Shown here one piece after another: positions 44,935 to 56,186 of a stretch of 64,000 nucleotides of DNA. This DNA comes from Marchantia polymorpha subsp. ruderalis (Eukaryota > Streptophyta > Marchantiopsida > Marchantiales > Marchantiaceae), in NCBI GenBank assembly GCA_037833965.1, contig AP031354.1:5000001-5064000 (forward strand), given 5' to 3'. The notes under the pieces were generated by a model. It worked only from the letters and a program-made list of their open reading frames with translations. It was not told the origin of the DNA and ran no database searches. Positions within the stretch are counted from its first letter, which is position 1, and every line of letters begins with the position of its first letter. The position numbers were made by a program, and so were the translations under genes.

Positions 44935-46379
44935 ACACCCCGCTGATTTTCAATGGATCCAATTACATGATACGGATGCCTATTGCAGTGAACGATTTGT
45001 ATGGATCCAAAGTCGTGAAGGCGGCTTCTTGGTTGAATTTAGATTCTTTGGTTTCGCGAGGCTAAGGGCGTACAGATTGTTCTTCATTTGGATTTGCTTT
45101 CGGTCTCACTGATTATATATTCTGATAGGCTTGGAAAAGTTCGTGGACAACCTCTTTTATACCTTTCACGAAGCGTCCCCATGATTCACATGGGCGTCTT
45201 CTTGAAGTCCAGCAACCACGTACTTTGTTTAAGTTTCAAGAACGAGCTGACGATCGACGGGAACATGATCAGAGATTAGACAGAAGCATGAGTCGTGAGA
45301 AGGAAAAATCCAAAGCACAGCAGCACTCATGAACTAACATGCGAGGGTATGAAAGTCATTTCGCAGATACAATTTGTCTGACTTTGCTCCTGCCCACTAA
45401 CTCCAACCTTACAGTACTCACCCGCACACTCAGCTTTTCACAGTTGCAAAGACTTTATGTATAGTTGGACTCCAGCCACTCGGCTTCGACGTTCTCCTGC
45501 CTTTGAGCAGCAGCAGTCGGTCAGTCAGTCACTGGTACGACCGAGCTGCCCGAATATCACCTTGACATTTTTATCCAGCTTTCAGTCGAACCGACCAGCC
45601 TGTCAAAGTGTTGCATCGCCAGGTCTGCTTAATCTTGATCGCTCGATCTCGTAATTCGGTATGAGTGAAAGATATCGCTCATGATACACTTCCTATTCGT
45701 TATAGTCCTCCATCTTGATGGGCTCCGAGTCCATGCAATGTTTACAGTTACTCCGCCCTCGGGCCTGCTCACTGATATTCTAGGGAACAAAGGGCATGTC
45801 GGGAGAAAAGTGCAATTGCCCTGCCCTGCCGGATTTTATATCGCCATCAATCATGTGTCGCAGTTTGACTCGGTTTAGACGAGCTCACTAGTCCCTAGGG
45901 ATGTTGTACCTGTACCCGCATCGACCAATCGAAGGATTAAAGTGCAAGTTAACACCAATAGCTTATGCTACCAGTCTCGATTTCTGGATGCCGATTGGAT
46001 CACGGCAAGAGCTGTCTTCGTAGTATTTGCACTGAGCTTCAAGAGTGATGCTGTAGTTCAGGCGGTAGGTTGTTGGTGAAGGGGAAGGCAAGAGTTTAGG
46101 GTCCCATGAGTCCCAGAGGAATCAGCTAGAGCCGCATTACAGTGAGTGTGCAAGAAGGTTCGAGCAGAAGAGGATAAAATACAGATCAAATATCATTCTT
46201 CTGTTTAAAATATCTGATACCAACTTAATAAAGATCAAAGACTACTGCAGGGGTTCCAATCCTTCATCCACGATTCGAGTTTTTAAGAGTTCGGATTGTA
46301 TGCCTTCGTTCGGATCAATTCGTCATGGTATCCGTCCGCGAACTGCGGATCATGCTTTACATGCTAACCGAGGTAAGTT
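44935..46379 (+). repeat. Module R, unit F copy
   Basis: Full-length forward R. The first part (44936-45270) reads YTPLIFNGSNYM in one copy, but frames diverge from the copy at 50164 within 30 codons, so coding is not supported. From 45223 it parallels 18755-20035, with a deletion of about 90 bp near 46095 relative to the copies at 19640 and 51310. Confidence 0.75.
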
Positions 46380-46969
46380 TTATCCATACAAGGTTTAAAT
46401 TTAAGGGTTTTCCTCAAGGTTGATCCAATGTGAAGAACTGATGAAAATGGCCTGAAATGATAATACATTCCTTCTTGGGGACTGAAAAAAGCACCTCCCA
46501 GCAAGTGGGATCAGAATGAATAAATGACGAATATGACCAAGACATGTTCCCAAACAGCTACAATAGCTACCAGAGGGACGGATTTCGCGGATTTCAAGGC
46601 CTGAGCCCGTTGACAAGCGATTGTCTGATGATACAAGAAATAGTCTAGGCCTGGACTGGTGCTCTTGGTTGACTCACTGTGGACCGCAAGATGGCACCAG
46701 CTATCATGCTGTCCAGTCCGCTGATTCTGATCACGTATGAGATGACGGCTTGATCTACATTTTGTGGCGGCTCCCGAACGTGGACTAGCAAGGTGGGTAT
46801 ATCACGGCATATATCACAAACTCAACATATCTCAGCGTTCTGCCCCAGATCCGCGCGAGCGAGCTGAGGAGGGTTAAGTGTGCAATACACTGTCAAATAG
46901 AGACTCATGACTTTTGTGTTATATATAAAAAAAATAACCAAATTACCCACTTATAGGTTTCTTCACCTA
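46380..46969 (+). repeat. Module P, unit F to D, truncated
   Basis: It is the P module up to AAATTACCCAC (about 46950). The second half of P, and the AT-rich beginning of the next L, are missing. About 40 bp of unrelated filler (TTATAGGTTTCTTCACCTAT) bridge to L at 46990. Confidence 0.7.
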
Positions 46970-49765
46970 TACGGAATTCTCCAAACATGTACCTTACAAC
47001 CAGATCCATGGCATGTTACTTGCATAAATTAACTTGTCTAGCATTCGAGTGATGTTGGTTGATCAGCACTACTCACGGATTCTATCGATTTCAACCTCTA
47101 TGACATGGAAAGGTTGGCTATTACATGTTAATCTCTCGGATAAGTTGTCAAGTATTTCGTTGTTCAAGGAGACTACATGCTCGAGAGACGAAAAACTTGT
47201 CTCTCAAAGCTTCATTTTTGCTCTTCCTTTGCATAATTCTTCACAAAGAGCTAGCTCGACATCTATGTTTTCGATGAAGGTCAACTTTTACTTATGTCTG
47301 AAACCACCGACCATAATACTGCAAATGCCGACTCAATTCAAATAGTTAGTCATTTATTAGTTGGAGCGAGGTACTTATATTTTTTCACAAGATGTGGAAA
47401 AAAATGTCGCTGACAATGTCAACGACATCTTTTTCCCGTGATTACAGCTTGCTAAGAACGTCGTAGAACTCGAAACCTAAGTCGTTCACCGGACACTTTC
47501 CTAAACTCTAAACTCATCGTACATCTTAGTCAACGACATGTCCCTGACTATGTCAACTTGACAAAGTCTTCTTCAAAAAGCAACTCAGTGAAGCTGAATA
47601 GGAGCTTAGAACAGGTGTCATACTTGGACTCTCAGAGCTCATGTTAGAAAGAGAGCACTCGTAATGACTATGAGCTATTCCTTGGTTTCTTCGATCCATT
47701 TGTTCTTACCTTGCGACCCAATGTTCATCCGGAAAAACATATGTCAGCCCTCATTCGGGGACAAACGTAGAGAGTGTATGATAATTCGATAGTGAGTGGG
47801 TGCTAGCAGTCTCGTGGGTGTTAGCAATCTCGCAGGTGCTAGAAATTCACGGCAATTCTTATCCATGGGCCTTGATCTGGTCTAACTACTGAATCCTGCC
47901 CGTTCCTGGGTCTCGGAGTAGCACCCTCAGGCCATGAGTGTTTACTGTGTGTGACCTTGCTCTCAATACGAGGTTTACAATTGCAATCCCCTCGGCGAAT
48001 GCAATTGGAAGGGCAAGAATGATGCTTTCTGACTGGCATTCTGCTGCACCCATGGCTTCCCAGGGATCTCGTCTGCGCTCAGCCGTGGGCATCATCATTA
48101 GTTGCATCCTCGTCTGGTTACCCACGATGTGTGCCGGTGGATTCATGAGCGTTGGGGTAGGCGGGCGACGGCCGTTCGAGTACGTCGTCCTTCAGGACTG
48201 GGAGATTCTGCAGCGTCAGGAAGGATGTCAAGCAATGGGCGTCTCCCAACTCGTCAATTCTCCGAACAAGAAGTACGGGCTCGCACAAGCTATACTGTGC
48301 CCGGATCGAGAATTATCTCCGTGGAACATCAGCTTCGTGTTCGGAGTGTCGAATAATCCATTGTCGCTAAACTTCCCTCCTCAGGGCTGGACGTGGACAG
48401 TTCCCGTCGATTTCAACCAACCCACCAACACCTGCTCTCTTCGATTCACGGACGATGGGGACTTGCAATTTACCGTCCCGATCAATCCCACGGACTATGG
48501 AAGTCCCGGCCCATGGACTCAGAGCCGTGTTCTGTGGAGCTCCAACACCAGTGGCCTGGGAGCCGTGGAGGTACAGGTCCAAGACTCTGGGAATCTCGTC
48601 CTCGTCCACGAAGATGGCAAGTCTGTCGTCTGGAAGGCTCTGGACATTCCCTTGCTGCCTCTCAATGAAGCTGCAACTTCGACAACCGGATGTCTGATGA
48701 CTGCAATGTCGGCCGTTCTAGTCGCTCACGTGCTTCCGCTCCTCATTAGCTGTTTATGATCCTGACATACTTTTCCAGAGTTTGGACATTCCAGGTTTCT
48801 GAAAGGAAGCGCAGGTTGTTAACCGAAATCACCGAACCTCTGAGTAGATTCGTCTCAGTCACTCACTGAGCTTGACTGATACTGCAATTCTGAGATTGCA
48901 TTTGTAATGTAAGCGGAATCTGTTGCGCTAGATCTAGAAGGCCAATGTGTACTGGGAGGATGTTTGATTTTGCTTACCTCCCAAAAGTGATCAATAAAAT
49001 TTAGACTTCATCCGAATGCTGTGAGCTATTCGAATCATATTTTTGAGTTCAACGAATTGGCATGCTTCTGCTTCTGCATTAGTGATACAAGGAATCGAAC
49101 AAACGAGGAGTGTAGTATAATCCTTCTTTGGGGTAGAGGAATGAAGTACAAAACCCTGTTGGTTTGTATCAGATCCTAGAACTCTAAAACTCGATGGAGC
49201 TGGACTAAACTTCAAGAAATTTCAGTGACGCTTGCTGATTGTGAAAGAAAGATCGACAGCTCATCAGATTCTTTATGACAGTGACTTCTAAGCCTTTTGT
49301 TTTTTGCCGTGATGAACAGCCAACACAAGTCAAACTCTTGTACGTGACATTTCAGTGTCTTCTGCATCGAGCAGCTATGCAAACGTAGGAACTGACGCGT
49401 TGACGTGATCACAGCTTGCTAAGAACGTAGTAGAACTCGAAACCTGAGTCGTGCACCGGACACTTTCCTATTTGATGTCGTTTTCTGTATTATTATACAA
49501 CAGCAAAAGTATAATACACATATGTGTACTCTCATTTTAACGCTGCAGTGATTGGATTTGACTTTTCATATGGTAAAGTTTTACTTGGAAATATGGCATC
49601 TGAAGGAAATAATATCGAATTTGAAAGTGGTTTCAATTGCCGAGACTTGCTTGTCGATGTGAGAGAATTACTGACTCGATAATCGAAAGACTAAGACACT
49701 AAAAAGTGATAGTACGCCTAAATGTATATTTACATTCAAGCCTACTATCACACCCTCGAAGTCAA
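46970..49765 (+). repeat. Segmental duplication module L, copy D
   Basis: The lectin module begins at CCAGATCCATGGCATG (46992). It has therefore lost more than 1 kb of AT-rich upstream sequence present in A, B and C. The region 47040-47930 keeps the conserved upstream part, including the 18-bp repeats near 47801. The 3' flank runs to 49765. Confidence 0.8.
48052..48759 (+). CDS. Secreted, probably GPI-anchored B-lectin protein, copy D
   Basis: A 235-residue paralogue. The start is in context GCACCCATGGCT, with an in-frame but less likely ATG at 47938. The signal peptide (VGIIISCILVWLPTMCA), DDGDLQF and QDSGNLVLV motifs and a GPI-type tail (TTGCLMTAMSAVL, ending LLISCL) are intact. It differs from A in the segment after VLQDWEIL (EGCQAMG, SQLVNSPNKKYG). 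Its last 40 residues and 3' flank agree with copy E rather than with A-C, pointing to shared ancestry or gene conversion. AATAAA at 48993-48998 is a candidate polyadenylation signal. Confidence 0.87.
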   Translation: MASQGSRLRSAVGIIISCILVWLPTMCAGGFMSVGVGGRRPFEYVVLQDWEILQRQEGCQAMGVSQLVNSPNKKYGLAQAILCPDRELSPWNISFVFGVSNNPLSLNFPPQGWTWTVPVDFNQPTNTCSLRFTDDGDLQFTVPINPTDYGSPGPWTQSRVLWSSNTSGLGAVEVQVQDSGNLVLVHEDGKSVVWKALDIPLLPLNEAATSTTGCLMTAMSAVLVAHVLPLLISCL

Positions 49766-50154
49766 CCTTCTAGGTAACAAAACTGCAGGCTAGAACAACC
49801 CCGACCGTATGATTGTGGGTTCACGGTATACGGTCACCATCACGACGGCGACCGTATACCGTCGTGAGGGTCTCTCCTTTGTCACGTTTCTGGCTAGAAC
49901 AACCCCGACTGTATGGTCTCGGGGTTGAGGATATACGTACACCGCTCGTTATTCACCATCACCGTTATCCAGTGGGTTTCACGTCTCGCGCTTCCCACCC
50001 AAGACAAGACCGGCTGGCCTTTTCGTCTAGCATTTTGTGTCTCGGATTGGCGATGGCGGATCAGCCTAGCTCGGAGGTGGCGATTTGTTGATTTCTGCAT
50101 TCAACATTCAACCTGTGTAATCTTGAGCTCGAATATGTAATCACGTCCTGCGCT
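49766..50154 (+). repeat. Module M, unit D, with hairpin and 'MADQ' segment
   Basis: It has the same order as in unit F. A perfect 13-bp inverted repeat ACGGTATACGGTC / GACCGTATACCGT lies at 49823-49835 and 49850-49862, and ATGGCGGATCAGCC at 50053 is closed by TGA after twelve codons. Confidence 0.65.
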
Positions 50155-51704
50155 TTTGTTCCAGTACACCCCGCTGATCTTCAATGGATCCGATTTCAGG
50201 ACACGGATGCCAATTGCAAGGAATAATTTGTATCGATCGAACGTCGTGAAAGGCGGCTTCTTGGTTGAATTTAGATTCTTTGGTTTCGCGAGGCTAAGGG
50301 CGTACAGATTGTTCTTCCTTTGGATTTGCTTTCGGTCTCACTGATTATATATTCTGATAGGCTTGGAAAAGTTCGTGGACAACCTCTTTTATACCTTTCA
50401 CGAAGCGTCCCCATGATTCACATGGGCGTCTTCTTGAAGTCCAGCAACCACGTACTTTGTTTAAGTTTCAAGAACGAGCTGACGATCGACGGGAACATGA
50501 TCAGAGATTAGACAGAAGCATGAGTCGTGAGAAGGAAAAATCCAAAGCACAGCAGCACTCATGAACTAACATGCGAGGGTATGAAGGTCATTTCGCAGAT
50601 ACAATTTGTCTGACTTTGCTCCTGCCCACTAACTCCAACCTTACAGTACTCACCCGCACACTCAGCTTTTCACAGTTGCAAAGACTTTATGTATAGTTGG
50701 ACTCCAGCCACTCGGCTTCGACGTTCTCCTGCCTTTGAGCAGCAGCAGTCGGTCAGTCAGTCACTGGTACGACCGAGCTGCCCGAATATCACCTTGACAT
50801 TTTTATCCAGCTTTCAGTCGAACCGACCAGCCTGTCAAAGTGTTGCATCGCCAGGTCTGCTTAATCTTGATCGCTCGATCTCGTAATTCGGTATGAGTGA
50901 AAGATATCGCTCATGATACACTTCCTATTCGTTATAGTTCTCCATGTTGATGGGCTCCGAGTCCATGCAATGTTTACAGTTACTCCGCCCTCGGGCCTGC
51001 TCACTGATATCCTAGGGAACAAAGGGCATCTCGGGAGAAAAGTGCAAGCGCCCTGCCCTGCCGGATTTTATATCGCCATCAATCATGTGTCGCAGTTTGA
51101 CTCGGTCTAGACGAGCTCACTAGTCCCTAGGGATGTTGTACCTGTACCCCCATCGACCAATAGAAGGATTAAAGTGCAAGTTAGCACTAATAGCTTATGC
51201 TACCAGTCTCGATTTCTAGATGCCAAATGGATCATGGCAAGAGCTGTCTTCGTAGTATTTGCACTGAGCTTCAAGAGTGATGCTGTAGTTCAGGCGGTAG
51301 GTTGTTGGTGAAGGGGAAGGCAACGAGCAGGGGACGAACTGGTTGACTTTCATTGAAACCTGCGGAATCGCATTCAGGGCAGGCTGGCGGGCGTCTGATG
51401 GCGGATCAGCCGGTTGGCCCATTCATTCCTGTGCTGAGCTCGCATGAGTCCCAGAGGATTCAGCTAGAGACGCATTACAGCGAGTGTGCAAGAAGGTTCG
51501 AGCAGAAGAGGATAAAATACAGATCAAATATCATTCCTCTTTTTAAAATATGTGATACCAACTTTATAAAGATCAAAGACCACTGCAAGGGGTTCCAATC
51601 CTTCATCCACGATTCGAGATTTTAAGAGTTCGGATTGTATGCCTTCGTTCGGATCAATTCGTCAAGGTGTCCGTCCGCGAACCACGGTTTCATGCTTTAC
51701 ATGC
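50155..51704 (+). repeat. Module R, unit D copy
   Basis: Forward R, the longest copy, nearly identical to 45060-45640 over the first 0.7 kb and to 19560-19830 further on. No intact shared reading frame supports a gene. Confidence 0.75.
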
Positions 51705-52598
51705 TAATCGAGGTAAGTTTCATCAATACAAGGTTTTTATTTAGGGTTTTACTCAAGGTTGATTCAATGTGAAGAATTGATGAAAAGGACCTGAAATGAT
51801 AATACATTCCTTCTTGGGGACTGAAAAAAGCACCTCCCAGCAAGTGGGATTAGAATGAATAAATGACGAATATGACCAAGGCATGTTCCCAAACAGCTAC
51901 AAGAGCTACCAGAGGGACGGATTTCGCGGATTTCAAGGCCTGAGCCCGTGGACAAGCCATCGTTTGATAATACAAGAAATAGTCCACACTTATGTGACTA
52001 AGGTGGGTACCATTTCACCAAAGTGGATGTCTAGGCCTGGACTGGTGCTCTTGGTTGACTCACTGTGGACGGACAAGATGGCACCAGTTATCATGCTGTC
52101 CAGTCCGCTGATTCTGATCACGTATGAGACGACGGCTTGATCTATATTTTGTGGCGTCTCCCGAACGTGGACTAGCAAGGTGTATATATCACGGCATACA
52201 TCAGAAACTCCAAATATCTCAGCGTTCTGCCCCAGATCCGCGCGAGCGAGCTAAGGAGTGTTAAGTGTGCAACACACTGTCAAACAGAGACTCATGACTT
52301 TTGTGTTATAAAAAATAACCAGATTACCCACCATGTATTCCAAAGGTCACGTCGGTCGTGGTGGGAAGATCAAACATTGTACCACCACGTACTGAAAGCT
52401 TATTATCTGCTGCGCATTCAGCATCTTGCCAGGATGTTATAATACTATTGAGTGATGAAACGTGAGTCAATGCATCCATCGTGTTGTGTTTTCTCGACTT
52501 GAAGTCCTGAATCTCCATTTCAATATAGACAGAAATATACACTCCCTTCATAGCCAGATTCTCTGCCCGGGAATATCTGAGCCCTCTTGCACTCCAGT
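51705..52598 (+). repeat. Module P, unit D copy
   Basis: Complete P from CTAATCGAGGTAAGTTTCAT through the CACGTCGGTCGTGG region to the CCTGAATCTCCATTTC landmark. Minus-strand ORFs here (51764-51955 and 52324-52635) match weakly conserved frames in other P copies and are not claimed as genes. Confidence 0.7.
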
Positions 52599-52803
52599 CG
52601 TCCCTATGTTGTAGGGAAAATCTGCAAGTATGCATCTATCTGGTGAGAATTGTTTCACTCTCATTATAATATCCAGAACTGTTGGAATTAAGTCATCCCT
52701 ATGTTGTACGGAAAATCTGCAAGTAGGCATCTATCCGGTGAGAATTGTTTCACTCTCCTTATTATAATATCCAAAACTCTTTATTATAATATCCAAAACT
52801 GTT
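52599..52803 (+). repeat. Tandem duplication at the end of P
   Basis: A unit of about 95 bp starting TCCCTATGTTGTA and ending AATATCCA is present twice (52599-52693 and from 52694). A 22-bp piece CTTATTATAATATCCAAAACT-like is then repeated once more. The other P copies have a single unit. Confidence 0.75.
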
Positions 52804-52813
52804 GATTTAAATA

Positions 52814-53002
52814 TGGGAGTGTTAGTTATTCATCACTTAGGGCTAATTAGCATTGATTCTAGTCCAAGCGTTTCTTTCATTGGTAAATGCAAGGTTATAG
52901 GTTGTTGGGTTGAGTAGCAATCATGATAAGGTGTATGGTATTCAACCAATCCTTGATACTAGGGTGAGGTTAATTAGCTCAAAGTGATAACTAGCACTCC
53001 CC
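52814..53002 (+). mobile_element. MITE with long inverted ends
   Basis: A 189-bp insertion flanked by TTAAATA on both sides (52807-52813 and 53003-53009). The left end reads GGGAGTGTTAGTTATTCATC; the right end read inverted gives GGGAGTGCTAGTTATCAC, and both continue into GCTAATTA. Inverted repeats cover about 35 bp with gaps. Other P copies lack it. A 7-bp duplication is unusual; 3 bp (TTA or TAA) with extra matching bases would suggest a PIF/Harbinger-type MITE. Confidence 0.65.
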
Positions 53003-53068
53003 TTAAATATTTAATGTTATTTTCAAATAAGATCAAATACAACTAATGTGAGCAAAGCATGATGCCTG

Positions 53069-54939
53069 TGTGAGCACAAAACTGTACTCGCATGTCTTTT
53101 TATCCTTATGAGAGTTAATATTTTGGATTTAAGCTCTTGCAAAATTATCCTTGGGGTTTTCTGAAAGTTTCTGCAAGATTAGGAGTTGGTGTGATGGTTA
53201 GGGGGCAAGAGGTGCGGAAGGAGGCCTTCGGGGCAAGATCTTCGGTGAAGGCCCTTCGGGAAAAGGCCTTCGGCGATGAAGTGAAACTCTCATAACGTTT
53301 TCAATGTGTGACGCCTTGACTCAGTTAGTGTCTTGTTGGAAAGAGCTCGCGATGCTCGTTCCAACGAGACCAAGACTTCTTGAAACGGATAAGGCATCAC
53401 CGAGTTAGGAGTGGCGGAAGTTTCTGATATAGAGGGCCTTCGGCGGGTTGCGCGTAGGCGGCCTGCGCTTAGACGGCCTGCGCGTAGGCGGCCTGTGCAT
53501 AGGCAAAGGCCTTCGGCGAAGCAGTAAAACCGGCATATCTTTTTCAATTCTTAGCGGTTTGACTTGATTCGGGTCTCGTTAAAAAGAACTCAACGCGTTG
53601 GTTCCAACGAGTTCAAGATCTCTTAAAACGGATTAGTCATCACTGAGTTATGAGCGTCGAAGTCGGCTGTCATGGTTAGGCGAGGGGCCTTTGGCGTTAA
53701 CATATAGAGGGGCCTTCGGCGTTAACAGTTAGAGGGGTCTTTGGCCCAAGGACGCCTGCGGATAGGCGGCCTGCGGGTAGGACGCGGACGCCTGCGGATA
53801 GTCAAACGCCTTCGGCGGAAGAGTAAAACCGTCATAACTTTTTCAATTCTTATTGGTTTGACTTCGTTAGGGGCTCGTTGGAAAGAGCACAACACGGTTG
53901 TTCCAACGAGCCCAAGAATGTTTCAAACGAAGTAAGGATTTGTGAGTTATGGGCGTCGGGATGACTGTTATAGATAGGCAAAGGTGCGGAAGAGTGTCTT
54001 CGGCGGGGGATGCCTTCGGCGGTGCGCGGAAGAAGATTTCGGACGGCAGATGTTGATGTGGTCATAAATAAAGACTGTACAGGTGTGGCAGTGGCGGGGC
54101 ATGAAGTCGCACATTGGAATCAGGCCGTTGCCCATCATCGCGGAAACGGCATTCACGCGGCCTGTGGGTGACTCGGCCCTTGGACGTCGGAGAGGATTAT
54201 TCGGCCTGCGAGCTGGGATTGTGTGGTGTGCCATTGTGTGGAGACGCTGGAGGGATCGGTAGGAGTAATAGAGTGTGGACGTGAGTGATTTTCGCAGGGA
54301 AGTGGTGAGTATTAGGAGTGGAGTGTGGAGAGTTCGAAGTAGAAGAAAGCAAACTCTCGTGGGTGGAGAGTGGTATCGTAGAGTGAAAATTAGAGTGGGA
54401 GCTGAGATTGAAGTGTAATCTGTGAGTGGGATCCGAGATTGAAGTGTCATCCGTGAGTGGGATCTGAGATTAGAGTGGAAGACCTGAGAGTGGGAGCTGA
54501 GAGTGAAGCGAAATCTGAGACTGAAATCTGACAGTCGGGATCTGAATTTGAAACTGAAAAGGGAGAGTTGAATCTGAGAGAGGAATCTAGTGGGGTTTGA
54601 AGGTGGAAGCTAAGAAATCGACACTGAAATATGAGTAGGAATTGGGAGTGGAACTCGAAGCTAGTATAGACCACAGCGGCTGTGGTATTGAGGAAGTCAC
54701 CTAGAGTTGGGTTAGATCTTTATGTAACAAAGAGCTCGTCTACTGCTCTTGTGGAGATAGCAAACAGCAAGTTATTATTTTCAATTCTGGATAATTTGTC
54801 TGTGAAAGAGCAAGTGTTTATGATCTCATTGTCTTGAATACACTTTGACCACATGGTTGAGATCAAAGAAGTTAGATTATGGGAGCTCGAACCTCCACCT
54901 TGACTACAAACGCTGAATGGTGGGGTGTTTAGGCTCACA
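53069..54939 (+). mobile_element. LTR-like element, family 2, copy 1
   Basis: A 1,871-bp insertion with ends TGTGAGCACAAAAC ... TTTAGGCTCACA and the 5-bp duplication GCCTG (53064-53068 and 54940-54944), exactly at the start of module L. TG...CA ends and a 5-bp duplication fit a solo LTR. The left half has GGCCTTCGG and GGCCTGCGCGTA-type repeats and three CTCGTTGGAA dyad units. The part at 54260-54660 is a GA-rich tract with units such as GAGTGGGATCTGAGATT. No gene was found. Confidence 0.75.
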
Positions 54940-55992
54940 GCCTGAAATTCCTCTTGAAAGCAAATGTGATAAATGTCGTGCATCACACAGATTAAGCATT
55001 TATCGTGAGAAGAGTGAGTTGCACAATGAATGGCGTTTGAAGTGTTTTTTCAACATTAAGTTTTTTCAAGAAAAAAACGGTTGTTAAAGGTTGCATTCGG
55101 AGAAGAAAACCTTCAAAACTTGGATATTTATGTATCGAAAGGTTTCCATTTGACATAAATGTCTCCATGCACGACATTTTTTAAACCACGTATGTGCATA
55201 TTACGGCGAATATATAACAATCATACAACCAACAATTAGTTTATCTAAGCATGTATATTTCAGAGAATATTTTTTAGAAATTTACAATACTATGCAATTT
55301 TTGCAGATTCTCGAAAGTGACACACTCTAGATAAAGTATTTGCAGTATATTTCAACTTTCTTTTCAATAAATAAATTTAAATAAATGAAAAAAATTATTC
55401 TAAATGTTATGGAAAATAACAGAAAACTTAGAATGAGCTTTTGAAACTTAAATTACAAAATTTATTACATTTAATTTCAGCTAAGCTTACATGTCAATAT
55501 GAAAGTGTCATACTAAATTACGTACCTAATAAATCAAAGATATATGGAAATAAAATCTGTAATGCTTGAACTCTTATATAAAAATGATATGGATAAAACA
55601 GTGTAGAATTTAAGGTGTTAGACTCTTGATATGTGCAACATGCATTTTTAGCAATCTGTGAGACAAATTGAATGGGATTTGAGGAAAATCCCCTGAAGTC
55701 TATCAGTTCTTTACTGTCGATTCATGGAAATTTATGATCATGTTAGTTTTCGTACATGAAGGATAATTCAGGATCCGTGACCAAATAGTGCTCACATCAC
55801 AGCATCCAACCCGTGGACCGTACAACTAGATCCATGGCATGATACTCGCTTGAAATAACTTATCTAGCATAATGCTAGATAATGATAATCGAATGCTAGT
55901 AGCATTCCATTGATGTTCGTTGACCAGCACCACTCGCGGATTCTATCGATTGAAACCTCTATGAGATGGAAAGGGATGGCTATTACATGTTT

Positions 55993-56120
55993 ACATGTGG
56001 AGGACAAGAATTTAAGAGAGTAGAAGCTGGTTACAAAGCTTTCTATTCACTATTAAATAGATGCAGGGCACCTCATCTTGTATCTGGGAACTCAGGAAGC
56101 TTTTATTTAAGACCCTAGTG
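55993..56120 (+). mobile_element. LINE reverse-transcriptase fragment upstream of lectin E
   Basis: Translation gives GYKAFYSLLNRCRAPHLVS, then after a one-base shift WELRKLLFKTLVLP. This pattern resembles the C-terminal part of plant non-LTR (LINE) reverse transcriptases, where a WExRKxLFxTLV-like block precedes VLYGCEVWG. It is joined directly to the CCCTCGGCGAATGCAATTGG sequence about 65 bp before the lectin ATG. Too short for certainty. Confidence 0.5.
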
Positions 56121-56186
56121 TTGCCCTCGGCGAATGCAATTGGAAGCGCAAGAATGATGCTTTCTGACTGTCAATCTGCTGCAGCC

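Noticed and set aside
44936..45060. YTPLIFNGSNYM as a copia-type gag start in module R
   Set aside because: The likeness to the FxGxNYxxW pattern covers only a dozen residues, and the frame shifts within 30 codons in the other copy.
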